A stretch of DNA of 64,000 nt from Ochrobactrum quorumnocens (GTDB taxonomy: Bacteria > Pseudomonadota > Alphaproteobacteria > Rhizobiales > Rhizobiaceae), in NCBI RefSeq assembly GCF_002278035.1, contig NZ_CP022604.1, positions 2,093,501-2,157,500 of the forward strand. Direction: 5' to 3'. The notes beneath the pieces were generated by a model. That model was not told where the DNA came from. It searched no databases and worked only from the letters and a program-made list of their open reading frames with translations. Below, one piece after another: positions 46,908-56,128 of the stretch (positions are counted from its first letter, which is position 1; each line of letters opens with the position of its first letter). The translations under genes and the position numbers were made by a program.

Positions 46908-48562
46908 GATGCCAATGCCAGGGGTGACCGTGCCGATATCCAGTTCCACGGAAGCAGTTGCTCCAACTTGCTGAGCGGAGTGTCGGCGATGCGAGCAAGG
47001 ACGTCGGCGAGCCAGGCCTGCGGATCGATGTCGTTGAGCTTGGCGCTCATGATCAGCGTCGCCATGAAGGCGGCGCGATCTGCACCACGATCCGATCCGG
47101 CAAAGAGCCATGACTTCCTTCCGAGTGCAAAACCTCTGAGCGCGCGTTCGGCGGCATTGTTTGTGAGACAAATCCGGCCGTCGTCGAGGAATGACGTGAA
47201 GCCGTTCCAGCGCTTCAGCATGTAGTCGATTGCCTCGGCGACGGGAGAACTGCGCGACAGCTTTGCCCGCTCGGTTAGGAGCCAGTCGTGCAGTTCTTCG
47301 ACGAGCGGCTGGCTGTCCTTGCGACGGTGCTCCAGTCGTTGCTGGGCGGCAAGACCGTTTGTATCGCGTTCGATGTCGAACAGGGCGTCGATCCGTTTTA
47401 CCACCTCCAGCGCCATCGGCGAGATCGGCGCGGCTTTGCTGCCACGTTTGGCATTCGTGGCAATGTCAGCGAGCACGAAGAACTTGCGGCGCGCGTGTGC
47501 CCAGCACAGCGCCTGTGTCAGAGGCGCGGGATCGCGATCAATCTTGAACAGCGGGTTGTAGCCGCCATAGGCATCTGCTTGCAGAATGCCGGTGAAGGTC
47601 TTCAGGTGGCGTTCGGGATGCTCCTGTCGCCGGTCTCGCGAGGCATAGTAGAGGGCGGCGGGCGGTGACTGCCCGCCGAACGGCCGGTCATCCCGGACAT
47701 AGGTCCAGATGCGGCCCGTATCGGTCTTGCCCTTCGCCAGGATCGGCACGGTGGTGTCGTCGCCATGCAGCCGCTCGGCGGCCATGACATGCGCCTCGAT
47801 CAGAGAATGGATGGGCTTCAGGGCAGCGGCACACGCGCCGACCTGGTCGGCCAGCGTCGACAGGCTGAGGACAATGCCCTCTCGGGCATAGCGCTCGCTT
47901 TGACGGTTCAGCGGTTGGTGCTGGGCGAACTTCTCGAACAGGATCATCGCCAGAAGGTTGGGTCCGGCAAAGCCGCGCGGCGTCACATGGAAGGGCGCTG
48001 GTGGCTGCGTGATCTTCTCGCATTCGCGGCAGGAGAACTTCTCCCGCACCGTCTGGATGACCTTCCACTGACGTGGGATGACCTCCAGGGTCTCGGTGAT
48101 ATCCTCGCCGAGCTTCGACAGCTTGGCTGAACCGCAGCAGAGGCAGGTTGTCGGGGCAGCGATGACGACACGCTCGCGCGGCAGATGTTCTGGAAACGGC
48201 TTGCGTGACGGACGTCTGCGCTCAAAGGCCCTGACGGTCGAGGCATTGGCTGCGATCTCTGCTGCCAGTTCATCTTCGCCAGCATCAGCCTCCAGCTCCT
48301 CGAGCTGTAGTTCCATCTGTTCAAGGAGCCGCGCTTTGCGCTCAGACCTGCTGCCGTAGAGCTCACGGCGAACCTTCTCGATCTCCAGCTTCAACCGCGC
48401 GATCAACGCCTCGGAATGTGACACCAGTGCCTTTGCGCTGGCGGCCTCCGCCTTGGCGGTCGCGGCATCTGCCTCGGCCGTGATGCGCCGGGCACGCTCC
48501 TTCGCCAGGGCCGCAAGTGCGCTGGCAAGGTCGTCAGGAAGCTGTTCGGCCGCATTGTTCAT
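46904..48562 (-). CDS. tnpC: IS66 transposase TnpC
   Basis: A 552-residue DDE transposase. N-terminal leucine-zipper-like coiled coil (residues ~10-90), a zinc-finger region (TTCLCCGSAKLSKLGEDITE, FSCRECEKITQPPAP), then the catalytic core with ERLHGDDTTVPILAKGK, LQADAYGGYNPLF, and LTNNAAERALRGFALGRKSWLFAGSDRGADRAA. Intact and full length. Confidence 0.96.
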   Translation of the reverse strand: MNNAAEQLPDDLASALAALAKERARRITAEADAATAKAEAASAKALVSHSEALIARLKLEIEKVRRELYGSRSERKARLLEQMELQLEELEADAGEDELAAEIAANASTVRAFERRRPSRKPFPEHLPRERVVIAAPTTCLCCGSAKLSKLGEDITETLEVIPRQWKVIQTVREKFSCRECEKITQPPAPFHVTPRGFAGPNLLAMILFEKFAQHQPLNRQSERYAREGIVLSLSTLADQVGACAAALKPIHSLIEAHVMAAERLHGDDTTVPILAKGKTDTGRIWTYVRDDRPFGGQSPPAALYYASRDRRQEHPERHLKTFTGILQADAYGGYNPLFKIDRDPAPLTQALCWAHARRKFFVLADIATNAKRGSKAAPISPMALEVVKRIDALFDIERDTNGLAAQQRLEHRRKDSQPLVEELHDWLLTERAKLSRSSPVAEAIDYMLKRWNGFTSFLDDGRICLTNNAAERALRGFALGRKSWLFAGSDRGADRAAFMATLIMSAKLNDIDPQAWLADVLARIADTPLSKLEQLLPWNWISARSPLALAS

Positions 48563-48607
48563 GGACTGATGGAATCATATTCGACCCCGCCATTCCAGTG
48601 TTTTTGC

Positions 48608-48955
48608 TCATCCGGCCGACGTCGGTCGCCAGGTTTTTTGCGGCATCCGCCAGTCGATACCTTCCAGCAAATAACCGAGCGGCCCAGGGGTAATCACGAC
48701 CGTCCCATCGGCCGTCGACGGCCATATGAAGCGTCCGCGTTCCAGCTTCTTCGTGAACAGGCAAGCGCCTTGGCCGTCATGCCAGATGACCTTGATCAAG
48801 CCACCACCGCGGCCGCGGAACACGAACAGATGTCCACACATGGGATCGCGCTTCAGTGTCTCTTGCACCATCAGCGACAGACCGGGAAAGCCCTTGCGCA
48901 TATCGGTATGGCCGGTTGCCAACCAGACCTTCACGGCAGCAGGAACCGGTATCAT
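48608..48955 (-). CDS. tnpB: IS66 accessory protein TnpB
   Basis: A 115-residue IS66 Orf2: MIPVPAAVKVWLATGHTDMRKGFPGLSLMVQE, HLFVFRGRGGGLIKVIWHDGQGACLFTKKLERGRF. Required for IS66 transposition with TnpA and TnpC. ATG overlaps the tnpA stop by 4 bp. Confidence 0.95.
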   Translation of the reverse strand: MIPVPAAVKVWLATGHTDMRKGFPGLSLMVQETLKRDPMCGHLFVFRGRGGGLIKVIWHDGQGACLFTKKLERGRFIWPSTADGTVVITPGPLGYLLEGIDWRMPQKTWRPTSAG

Positions 48956-49350
48956 CGCCGACCCAGCACACAATCGAGAATGCGGCCAAGCGCTTCCGTG
49001 TCGATGTCGCTGTCCACTCGAACACGACGGCCACGGCCCAGCTCAATCGTTACATCGCTACGCTTCCGGCGGGGCTGCGATGGGGCCGGCGCTTCCGTAG
49101 CGGCGGGTTGGGCCTCCGACACGATCACCGGCACCAACGTGCTCGCCGTATCAGGCCTCGGTTCCTCGATTTGGCAAAGCTCCTTGCGCCAACGGAAGAG
49201 TTGGCTCACATGGATACCGGCCGCACGGGCAATCTCGGAAAGCACCGCACCTGGCTCAAGGCAGGCCGCAACGAGCCGCTCTTTGTCCTCGCGAGACCAG
49301 CGCCGGCGGCGCTCGACAGACGTGATCACTTCAATCGGATGCTTCGTCAT
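48952..49350 (-). CDS. tnpA: IS66 accessory protein TnpA
   Basis: A 132-residue protein with an HTH of the transposase-8 type: RRRRWSREDKERLVAACLEPGAVLSEIARAAGIHVSQLFRWRKELC, then a basic C-terminus. First gene of the element; its start is 78 bp from the right inverted repeat. Confidence 0.93.
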   Translation of the reverse strand: MTKHPIEVITSVERRRRWSREDKERLVAACLEPGAVLSEIARAAGIHVSQLFRWRKELCQIEEPRPDTASTLVPVIVSEAQPAATEAPAPSQPRRKRSDVTIELGRGRRVRVDSDIDTEALGRILDCVLGRR

Positions 49351-49725
49351 AGGACTACTCCTAGTGTTTGCACTAGGACTTCCGATGTTCGCATCAACCT
49401 CGCAAGACGGCCCTCACCGGGGGCTTACACCGCGTAGGAACCTGACGCCAAAATACTCATCGAGAGAAAACGAATTAACCCTTCACTCAAAGGTGCCGCC
49501 TGGCACTTACGACGACGGGTAATGCTGTGATAGCTGCTGCCTTGTCACGCTAACCGCGATGAGACCACGCTTCACGAAGGCGTTTGTCACCGCTTGGGCA
49601 CTAACTGCAAAATTCTTGATCCTGTTCAACCGGGCGCTTGAAAACATCGATGTAATTCAGGACTGCCAACGGAGCTATGAGATGCCCGTCAAGATCAGGC
49701 CGTAGGCTGAGCGCTGAGTGAAATA
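49351..49725. other. IS66 end and following gap
   Basis: Contains the IS66 right end (to 49428), the target duplication, and ~290 bp of flank. The only frame there is a 48-codon one at 49559-49705 (listed separately). No promoter or RNA was recognised. Confidence 0.5.
49559..49705 (+). CDS. Possible 48-residue ORF, unassigned
   Basis: ATG at 49559, stop TAG at 49705. It encodes MRPRFTKAFVTAWALTAKFL and continues with a region around ALENIDVIQDCQRSYEMPV. No family was recognised and no ribosome site is evident; it may be a fragment of a larger lost gene. Confidence 0.2.
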   Translation: MRPRFTKAFVTAWALTAKFLILFNRALENIDVIQDCQRSYEMPVKIRP

Positions 49726-50673
49726 TCAGCTTTCCGGCAAGGCATTAGAAAGATCGATGGGCGGCACGATCTTATTTGCCTGCGAGCGCTGGATCGCACA
49801 TTCATGGGCAAGAAAATCGACCAGCGCCCGCACCGATGGCAGCAGCCCGCGGCGGGTGGGAAAAACCGCGTGTACAATGCCTGCCATAGGTCGCCAGTCG
49901 GGAAGAACATGAATGAGCCGACCCGCTCTGATATCATCCCAGACAAAAATGGTCGGCAATTGTACCGCACCCGCGCCGGCAATTGCCGCATCGCGAAGCA
50001 CCTTCATGTCATCGGTGATCAGGCGGGGCGAATGCGGAACGGTCGCGACTTGCCCATCGGCGTGATGCAGCTCCCAGGCATAATCCCTGTGAGGCCGCTT
50101 CCAATCCAGGCTCGGCAGCCCCCTCAAATCGGCAGGCGATTTTACGGCGCCTGAAATCAGGCCAGGCGCGGAAACCAGGCACTGGCTGCTTTCATCGAGC
50201 CAGCGCATGACAAGATCAGTCGAATCAAGCGGCGGGAACCGTACCCGGATGGCCAGATCGATCGCTTCCGAAATGACGTCAACGCGGCGGTTCGTACTTT
50301 CCAGATGAATTTCGATGCCCGGATTCTGCATCATGAAACGCGAAATCAGCTCACCGAACTGAAACGAAAGCAATGCCGTCGGGCAGCTCATGCGTACAAC
50401 ACCGCGCGGCTCCGTCCTCACCCTGGCGATAACCTTTTCGGCAGCCTCAGCCTCGACAAGCATTGCCACGCAACGCTCGTAGAACTCGCGACCGATCTCC
50501 GTCACGGAAAAGCGGCGAGAAGAACGGTTGAGAAGGCGCACGCCCAGACGTTCTTCCAGATGAAGAATACGACGGCTCAGTCTTGACTTCTGAATGCCAA
50601 GCGCACGCCCGGCTGGAGAGAAGCCACCATGGTCGACAACGGCCACAAAATAATAAAAATCGTTAAGGTCCTG
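49726..50673 (-). CDS. LysR-family regulator divergent from pirin gene
   Basis: A 315-residue protein. HTH at residues 1-60 (MQDLNDFYYFVAVVDHGGFSPAGRALGIQKSRLSRRILHLEERLG), effector domain from ~90 (GVVRMSCPTALLSFQFGELISRFM). Sequence is of the CrgA/aldehyde-stress LysR subgroup. The start at 50673 was chosen over a longer frame. It probably controls the divergent pirin-isochorismatase-monooxygenase genes, whose homologues are often induced by quinones or electrophiles (inference). Confidence 0.88.
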   Translation of the reverse strand, partial: QDLNDFYYFVAVVDHGGFSPAGRALGIQKSRLSRRILHLEERLGVRLLNRSSRRFSVTEIGREFYERCVAMLVEAEAAEKVIARVRTEPRGVVRMSCPTALLSFQFGELISRFMMQNPGIEIHLESTNRRVDVISEAIDLAIRVRFPPLDSTDLVMRWLDESSQCLVSAPGLISGAVKSPADLRGLPSLDWKRPHRDYAWELHHADGQVATVPHSPRLITDDMKVLRDAAIAGAGAVQLPTIFVWDDIRAGRLIHVLPDWRPMAGIVHAVFPTRRGLLPSVRALVDFLAHECAIQRSQANKIVPPIDLSNALPES

Positions 50674-50786
50674 CATTGTCCTTTTTGTAGGACGCTGCGT
50701 CGCTTTTTGCAATCTTTTTTCATCATCGTTGCGATGTTATTCCTTCCTTCATCAAGCTCTACTGCAGCGTTGATGGAGGAAAAAAC

Positions 50787-51656
50787 ATGGGTAAGAAAGT
50801 CATTGGCCGCTACGGGAATGATCGGCAACATTGGGTCGGCAACGGTTTTCCCGTTCGCTCGCTTTTCTCCTATAATACCCTCGGCGCCCACATCAGCCCG
50901 TTCCTCCTACTCGATTACGCCGGGCCATATGACTTTCAACCAACTACGCAGCGGCGTGGCGTCGGCAAGCATCCGCACCGCGGCTTCGAGACCGTCACCA
51001 TCGTCTATGACGGCGAGGTCGAACATCACGATTCGGCAGGCAATGGCGGTATTATCGGGCCGGGTGACGTCCAGTGGATGACGGCGGCTGGCGGCATCAT
51101 TCATGAGGAATACCATTCGTCAGCCTTCGCAAAGGCGGGAGGGACATTGCGCATGGTTCAGCTCTGGCTGAACCTGCCCGCCAAGGACAAGATGACATCG
51201 GGCGGCTATCAGAGCATCCTGAAGACGGACATTCCCCAGGTCTCTTTGCCCGGAAACGCCGGGAAGGCACGGATCATAGCCGGTCAGTATCGCGCAATAA
51301 AAGGGCCGGCAAAAACCTTCACCCCCATCAACCTGTGGGACTTGACCCTCAAGACCGACGCAGAACTGACGCTCGATCTGCCCGAGAGGCATACCGCGAT
51401 GATCGTGGTGCTAAGCGATCGCGTCGTCATCGATAACAACCATGAGGCAGGTGAAGCGGAGATGGTACTGCTCGATCCGGCAGGCCGCGAGGCTCGCATT
51501 CATAGCGATGGTGAAGCGCAGTTGTTGGTCCTGACGGGAGAGCCGATCGATGAACCCATCGTGGGCTACGGGCCGTTTGTTATGAACAACGAGGCTGAAA
51601 TCAGACAGGCGATCGAAGACGTTGACAGCGGATGCTTCGGCATCGCCGCAGCATGA
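50787..51656 (+). CDS. Pirin-family cupin protein
   Basis: A 289-residue bicupin. Pirin signature GVGKHPHRGFETVTIVYDGEVEHHDSAGNGGIIGPGDVQWMTAAGGIIHEE (residues ~55-110) holds the metal ligands His-x-His, His and Glu. The second cupin spans ~165-270. Some pirins are quercetin 2,3-dioxygenases, others are regulators. ATG 50787; it heads a plus-strand run with the two genes downstream. Confidence 0.92.
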   Translation: MGKKVIGRYGNDRQHWVGNGFPVRSLFSYNTLGAHISPFLLLDYAGPYDFQPTTQRRGVGKHPHRGFETVTIVYDGEVEHHDSAGNGGIIGPGDVQWMTAAGGIIHEEYHSSAFAKAGGTLRMVQLWLNLPAKDKMTSGGYQSILKTDIPQVSLPGNAGKARIIAGQYRAIKGPAKTFTPINLWDLTLKTDAELTLDLPERHTAMIVVLSDRVVIDNNHEAGEAEMVLLDPAGREARIHSDGEAQLLVLTGEPIDEPIVGYGPFVMNNEAEIRQAIEDVDSGCFGIAAA

Positions 51657-51786
51657 TCGGGAGAGCCGGAAGCATACAGCATCCGGCTCCTCTTTCCTGT
51701 GGAAGGGTCCGCGCTCGCTCGTCCACTTGATCGAGGGCTTCGGCCCGCGCCAGCGCAAAATTCCAATCGATGAAAGAAACCTACCA

Positions 51787-52416
51787 ATGGCAAGCGAAGA
51801 AATCCGCAATCCCCATACCGACCAGCTTCTCACGCCGCAAAACTCTGCCCTCATCGTCATCGACTACCAGCCGATACAGGTATCGTCGATCCGCTCGATG
51901 CCGCGCGACGAACTGGTCTTCAACATCACAAGCGTCGCCAAGGCGGCGGTCAACTACGATCTGCCGATCATCCATTCGACCGTCAATGTCGCAACCGGCC
52001 GCAACAAGCCGCCGATCGCCGAACTTCAGGACGTGCTCGGCCATCTGCCGACCTATGACCGTACCTCTATCAACAGCTGGGAGGATGTGGCGTTCAAACA
52101 GGCCGTCAAGGCCATTGGCCGCCGCAAACTCATCATGACCGCGTTGTGGACCGAGGCATGCCTAACCTTCCCCGCGCTCGATGCCATTCAGGAAGGTTAT
52201 GAAGTCTATTTGCCGGTCGATGCCATCGGTGGCACTTCTCTTGCCGCCCATGAAGCAGCACTACGCCGCATCGAACAGGCTGGGGGAAAGCTGATCAGCC
52301 GCGTTCAGATGTATTGCGAACTCCAGCGCGACTGGGCACGCGAGGCGACGGTTCCGGGCTTCATGGGCGTGTTCGACAATTACGATGGTTTCAACGTCGA
52401 AAAAGCCGCCAAATAA
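51787..52416 (+). CDS. Isochorismatase-family cysteine hydrolase
   Basis: A 209-residue alpha/beta hydrolase: TPQNSALIVIDYQPIQVSSIRSM (catalytic Asp), RKLIMTALWTEACLTFPALDA with nucleophile Cys near residue 126, and the cis-peptide TALWTEAC. The family hydrolyses isochorismate, nicotinamide or ureides; the substrate here is unknown. The open frame upstream of 51787 lies in the intergenic region and lacks conserved residues. Confidence 0.88.
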   Translation: MASEEIRNPHTDQLLTPQNSALIVIDYQPIQVSSIRSMPRDELVFNITSVAKAAVNYDLPIIHSTVNVATGRNKPPIAELQDVLGHLPTYDRTSINSWEDVAFKQAVKAIGRRKLIMTALWTEACLTFPALDAIQEGYEVYLPVDAIGGTSLAAHEAALRRIEQAGGKLISRVQMYCELQRDWAREATVPGFMGVFDNYDGFNVEKAAK

Positions 52417-52497
52417 CCTTTAGCCGACAAGCAACAACCAAGATCCATGGCGATGGCGGCTCGGCTGCTGTCGCCGCATTTTGCAAGGAGAAAGCAA

Positions 52498-52794
52498 ATG
52501 AGCGAGCTATTCATAGTCGTCGGGCTGAAAGCCAAGGCAGGCAAGGAAGACGAACTGCGTCATGACCTGTCGGTGCTCGTCGAACCTTCTCGAAACGAGG
52601 AAGGTAATATCCGTTACGATCTGTTCGAGGATCAAAACGAACCGGGACGTTTTGTGTTCGTTGAGGAATGGGCATCCGTGGAAACCCGTAATCGACACCA
52701 CGAGCATGGTCCGCATATTGCGGATTTTCATGCCAACGGGCGCAGCAATGTCGAAAAAACAGAGTTTGCACATATGCTCAAACGCGTTGTCTGA
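52498..52794 (+). CDS. Antibiotic biosynthesis monooxygenase (ABM) family protein
   Basis: A 98-residue ferredoxin-like dimeric protein: MSELFIVVGLKAKAGKEDELR, EEGNIRYDLFEDQNEPGRFVFVEEWAS, HEHGPHIADF. Related to YgiN quinol monooxygenase and LsrG. Ribosome site aaggag in front of the ATG at 52498. Its place after pirin and isochorismatase genes fits a quinone/electrophile-handling cluster. Confidence 0.9.
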   Translation: MSELFIVVGLKAKAGKEDELRHDLSVLVEPSRNEEGNIRYDLFEDQNEPGRFVFVEEWASVETRNRHHEHGPHIADFHANGRSNVEKTEFAHMLKRVV

Positions 52795-53051
52795 CAGTTT
52801 TATCGCAACTGCCGCACCGTTTATTCAGATGACATCAATACCTCAGACAACGTCTATTTGAGCGCATGCCTGCCCGCATAACCTATCCGAACTAGAGCAG
52901 CGGCCAAGGACACACTCAGACCCTCTTTCCAGCAACTCCGCTTTCTGGGCCGTGTCCAGACTGTCGTGGGAAATGCTCGGAAACACTCTCTCTTGAGAGA
53001 CCACCGCGCAGAACCCTCCGCCACATTTGGATTAACTCACGGAACGTCTCT

Positions 53052-54038
53052 ATGCCTCCATTCTACACCCCCGGCCTGCCGCTCAACCGCCGTGATGCCC
53101 TGATCGCGGGCGCGGCGCTTGCCGCAAGCCTTACATTACTGCCACGCGCAGCGCGTGCCCGCAGCCCCGTCACCCTAAAACATTCAGAAGGAGAACTCAC
53201 CATGGGCTTTGTCACGACCGGCGACAATGTTCAGATTTTTTACAAGGATTGGGGCCCCAAGGATGCGCAGCCAATTGTATTCCACCACGGCTGGCCGCTC
53301 AGTTCCGATGACTGGGATGCACAGATGCTTTTCTTTCTGTCGAAAGGATATCGCGTCGTCGCCCACGATCGGCGTGGGCATGGGCGTTCGGAGCAGGTCT
53401 CCGAAGGTCACGACATCGACCATTACGCGGCCGACGCCTTTGCGGTCGTAAAGGCGCTGGACCTGCGAGACGCGGTCCATATCGGCCATTCCACCGGCGG
53501 CGGCGAAGTTGCCCGCTATGTGGCGCAACATGGCGAACCTGCAGGCCGCGTGGCTAAAGCCGTCCTTGTAGCCGCCATCCCACCGCTGATGCTGAAAACC
53601 ACTGACAACCCCGAAGGCACACCGAAGGAGGTCTTCGACGGTTTTCGGACAGCGCTGGCCGGCAACCGTGCACAGTTCTTCCGCGATGTCCCGTCAGGTC
53701 CTTTCTATGGCTTCAACCGCGAAGGCGCGACGGTCCATGAGGGAGTCATTCAGAACTGGTGGCGGCAAGGCATGATGGGCAGCGCCAAGGCGCACTACGA
53801 CGGCATCAAGGCCTTCTCGGAAACGGACCAGACCGAGGATTTGAAAGCAATCACCGTACCGACCCTCGTGCTGCACGGTGAGGACGATCAGGTCGTCCCG
53901 ATCGCTGCCTCGGCATTGAAATCCGTCAAGCTGCTGAAGAACGGAACGCTGAGGACCTATCCCGGCTATTCTCACGGCATGTTGACGGTCAATGCCGATG
54001 TGCTGAACGCGGATATCCTGGCATTCATCACCGGATAA
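53052..54038 (+). CDS. Alpha/beta hydrolase, non-haem chloroperoxidase-like, with possible Tat leader
   Basis: A 328-residue frame. Residues 51-328 form a chloroperoxidase/esterase fold: YKDWGPKDAQPIVFHHGWPLSSDDWDAQM, VVAHDRRGHGRS, VHIGHSTGGGEVARY (nucleophile Ser), HGEDDQVVP (Asp), YSHGML (His). Residues 1-40 resemble a Tat signal, NRRDALIAGAALAASLTLLPRAARA. An internal ATG at 53202 has a stronger ribosome site (aaggagaactcacc) than 53052, so a 278-residue cytosolic form may be the main or an alternative product. It stands 257 bp after the ABM gene. Confidence 0.85.
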   Translation: MPPFYTPGLPLNRRDALIAGAALAASLTLLPRAARARSPVTLKHSEGELTMGFVTTGDNVQIFYKDWGPKDAQPIVFHHGWPLSSDDWDAQMLFFLSKGYRVVAHDRRGHGRSEQVSEGHDIDHYAADAFAVVKALDLRDAVHIGHSTGGGEVARYVAQHGEPAGRVAKAVLVAAIPPLMLKTTDNPEGTPKEVFDGFRTALAGNRAQFFRDVPSGPFYGFNREGATVHEGVIQNWWRQGMMGSAKAHYDGIKAFSETDQTEDLKAITVPTLVLHGEDDQVVPIAASALKSVKLLKNGTLRTYPGYSHGMLTVNADVLNADILAFITG

Positions 54039-54199
54039 TAAACTTCGGGACGCAATTCGCAGCTCATATCTACCATGCCAGCCGGACCACCGCTTGGAGC
54101 ACTTGCCCGCGATGGTCCGGCAAGGGATGTCCTAGGCATCAAAGACAGCGGCAAGCCAAGTGACGAGGCGCCACGCGTTGGCATCGATTGCCCTTGAAA

Positions 54200-54219
54200 T
54201 GTAAAACGTTCGTTTTACA
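54200..54219. promoter_or_regulatory. TetR operator
   Basis: tgtaaaacgttcgttttaca, a near-perfect 20-bp palindrome (9-base arms tgtaaaacg / cgttttaca around tt). It is 32 bp before the tetR start and should mediate autorepression of the tetR-MFS operon. Confidence 0.75.
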
Positions 54220-54251
54220 TAATGGTCATGACCCGGCACGGAGGATCCGAG

Positions 54252-54776
54252 ATGAACATGAAACAAAGGCTCGTCACCGCAGCCGAGAAACTGTTCGATG
54301 AGCACGGCTTCACGGCAACTGGTATGGACCAGCTGACTGAAGCCGCATGCATGTCGAGCCGGACGCTCTACAAGCATGCCGGTAGCAAGGTAAAGCTCAT
54401 GGCCTCGATCCTCACCGAACGGGATCGGCGGTTCATGCGCAGAATCGAAGTCGGGAGTGTGGACGCGCTCTTCGCTGCGCTCGAAGATTGGAACCGCGTC
54501 GAAGGAACACGAGGCTGCCTCTTCCTGCGCGCCCGTGCTGAGACAGGCGGAGAGATTCCTGAAATCTCGGCGGCGGTCGCTGCGCACAAGTCAGCCCTTC
54601 GGAAGCGGATCGCTGACATCGTTCTGACGGAACTCGGATACGATGACCCAATCTTGGCCGAACAGGTTCTCGTTCTTTTCGAGGGCGCGATCCATGCCGC
54701 CGTGTATCGGGGTGCTTTCTCCGTCTCGGCCGCGCGGGCTGCGGCTTCGGTGCTCGTTGAAAAGGCACGGTCATGA
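54252..54776 (+). CDS. TetR-family repressor
   Basis: A 174-residue protein. HTH residues 1-50: MKQRLVTAAEKLFDEHGFTATGMDQLTEAACMSSRTLYKHAGSK. The ligand domain is 60-174. ATG 54252 has ggagg 7 bases upstream; the ORF opens further but would start almost on the operator. The stop overlaps the MFS start (ATGA), so it is coupled to the exporter it most likely regulates. Confidence 0.9.
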   Translation: MNMKQRLVTAAEKLFDEHGFTATGMDQLTEAACMSSRTLYKHAGSKVKLMASILTERDRRFMRRIEVGSVDALFAALEDWNRVEGTRGCLFLRARAETGGEIPEISAAVAAHKSALRKRIADIVLTELGYDDPILAEQVLVLFEGAIHAAVYRGAFSVSAARAAASVLVEKARS

Positions 54777-55924
54777 GCCCGGCTTTCCGTACTGGTGCGA
54801 TAGGCCTCGGCCTGATCGCCGTATGCTACGGGTTCGCCCGGTTTGCCTTCGGATTACTCTTGCCTCAGATCGGCGCGGATCTTGCGCTTGGTCCAGAATT
54901 GCGCGGCGTAATCTCGGGTGGTGCCTTCGCCACCTATTGTGTTACTATCATCGCCTCCGCCTACCTTACCGAAAGGGTCGGAGCCACGGTGGTCGCAACC
55001 ATAGCCGCGACAGTCGCGGCCATTGGCATGGCGGGTATTGCACTGGCACCGTCTGCGCTAATTCTGGCTATTTCCGTGATGGTGGCCGGCGCCAGCACCG
55101 GGCTGGCGTCGCCGCCGATGGCCGCGGTCGTGGCGGCGGCTGTCCCGCCGTCCGGCCAGGATAGGACGAACACGACAATCAATGCCGGGGCAAGCGTCGG
55201 CGTTGCCATCTCGGGTCCTATCGCTCTTGCTATGGCGGAACAATGGCGGCTTGGCTTTGCCGTCTTTGCGGCCATGGCGGTGATCTTGGCAGTTATCACC
55301 GCAGCTTTGTTACCGAATGCTCGCACTGGTAAGAGAGTTGCCGAAGAGCCGGTCGCATCCACATCTTTGCTGCGCCTGATCGCTGCAACGTTTTTGATGG
55401 GCGCGGCGAGTACGGCGGTGTGGTCTTTCGGCAGCGAGCTCGTGTCGCGGCAACTGGCTTGGGGCCCGGCGGGCGTCAGCCTCCTATGGAGTTGCATCGG
55501 CCTCGGCGGGATAACGGGCATATGGGCTGGTGGCTGCATCGCGCGTTTCGGACTGGTGCCTGTCCACTGGACACTTCTTGTCCTGATGGCGACAGCCATC
55601 CTGAGCTTTGGTCCCGGGGCTAGGACGCCTGCAATAGTACTCCTTGGCGGGGCCGTGTTCGGAGCGGCCTACGTGATGCTCACCGGCGTCTATCTTGTGT
55701 GGGGGGTGCGCACCTTGGCCGACCGCCCCGCTACAGGTTTAATGATCGCCTTCCTGACGATTGCCATCGGCCAGACGGCCGGCGCCCCGCTGTTCGGCCT
55801 GCTTCTGGGCAGCTTTGGCGCCATGCCGTCGGTGGCGACCTTCGCGGCCTTCGCGCTCGCTGCCGGATGCGCCCCAGAGAATACCGCGAAGTCCGGGATC
55901 GGATCTCGCGACAGCCGATTTTGA
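54773..55924 (+). CDS. MFS transporter (YbfB/CynX-like)
   Basis: A 383-residue, 12-TM major-facilitator protein: GLIAVCYGFARFAFGLLLPQIGADL (helix 1), ASTGLASPPMAAVVAAAVP, GAVFGAAYVMLTGVYLVWGVR. The FARFAFGLL pattern matches the YbfB/YjiJ MFS family; substrate unknown, likely a drug or small organic molecule whose presence relieves the TetR repressor. Confidence 0.87.
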   Translation: MSPAFRTGAIGLGLIAVCYGFARFAFGLLLPQIGADLALGPELRGVISGGAFATYCVTIIASAYLTERVGATVVATIAATVAAIGMAGIALAPSALILAISVMVAGASTGLASPPMAAVVAAAVPPSGQDRTNTTINAGASVGVAISGPIALAMAEQWRLGFAVFAAMAVILAVITAALLPNARTGKRVAEEPVASTSLLRLIAATFLMGAASTAVWSFGSELVSRQLAWGPAGVSLLWSCIGLGGITGIWAGGCIARFGLVPVHWTLLVLMATAILSFGPGARTPAIVLLGGAVFGAAYVMLTGVYLVWGVRTLADRPATGLMIAFLTIAIGQTAGAPLFGLLLGSFGAMPSVATFAAFALAAGCAPENTAKSGIGSRDSRF

Positions 55925-56128
55925 TCTGCCTCAATAGGCGCTCTGGCTCGTTGTCCGGACGCAAGCAAACCGACCAGTGACAGCTGATGCCCAGAAGCGG
56001 TCCAGACCTGCTTGGAGCCTGTCAATTTAATGGGACAACGCACCGCAGTGTTAACTGTGTGCCATTGCGTGAGTGTGGGCTAGGGTTTCTCTTAAGTACC
56101 GATCATTATCACCGTTGTATGCCCTTCT

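Larger units (their letters stand above)
46251..49428. mobile_element. IS66-family element with 8-bp target duplication
   Basis: A 3,178-bp element. The ends are gtaagcatccggcgtaggcc (left) and, on the minus strand from 49428, gtaagcccccggtgagggcc (right). Perfect target duplications accgcgta at 46243-46250 and 49429-49436. It carries tnpA-tnpB-tnpC and a passenger gene, all minus, all open. A recent and probably active insertion. Confidence 0.95.
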
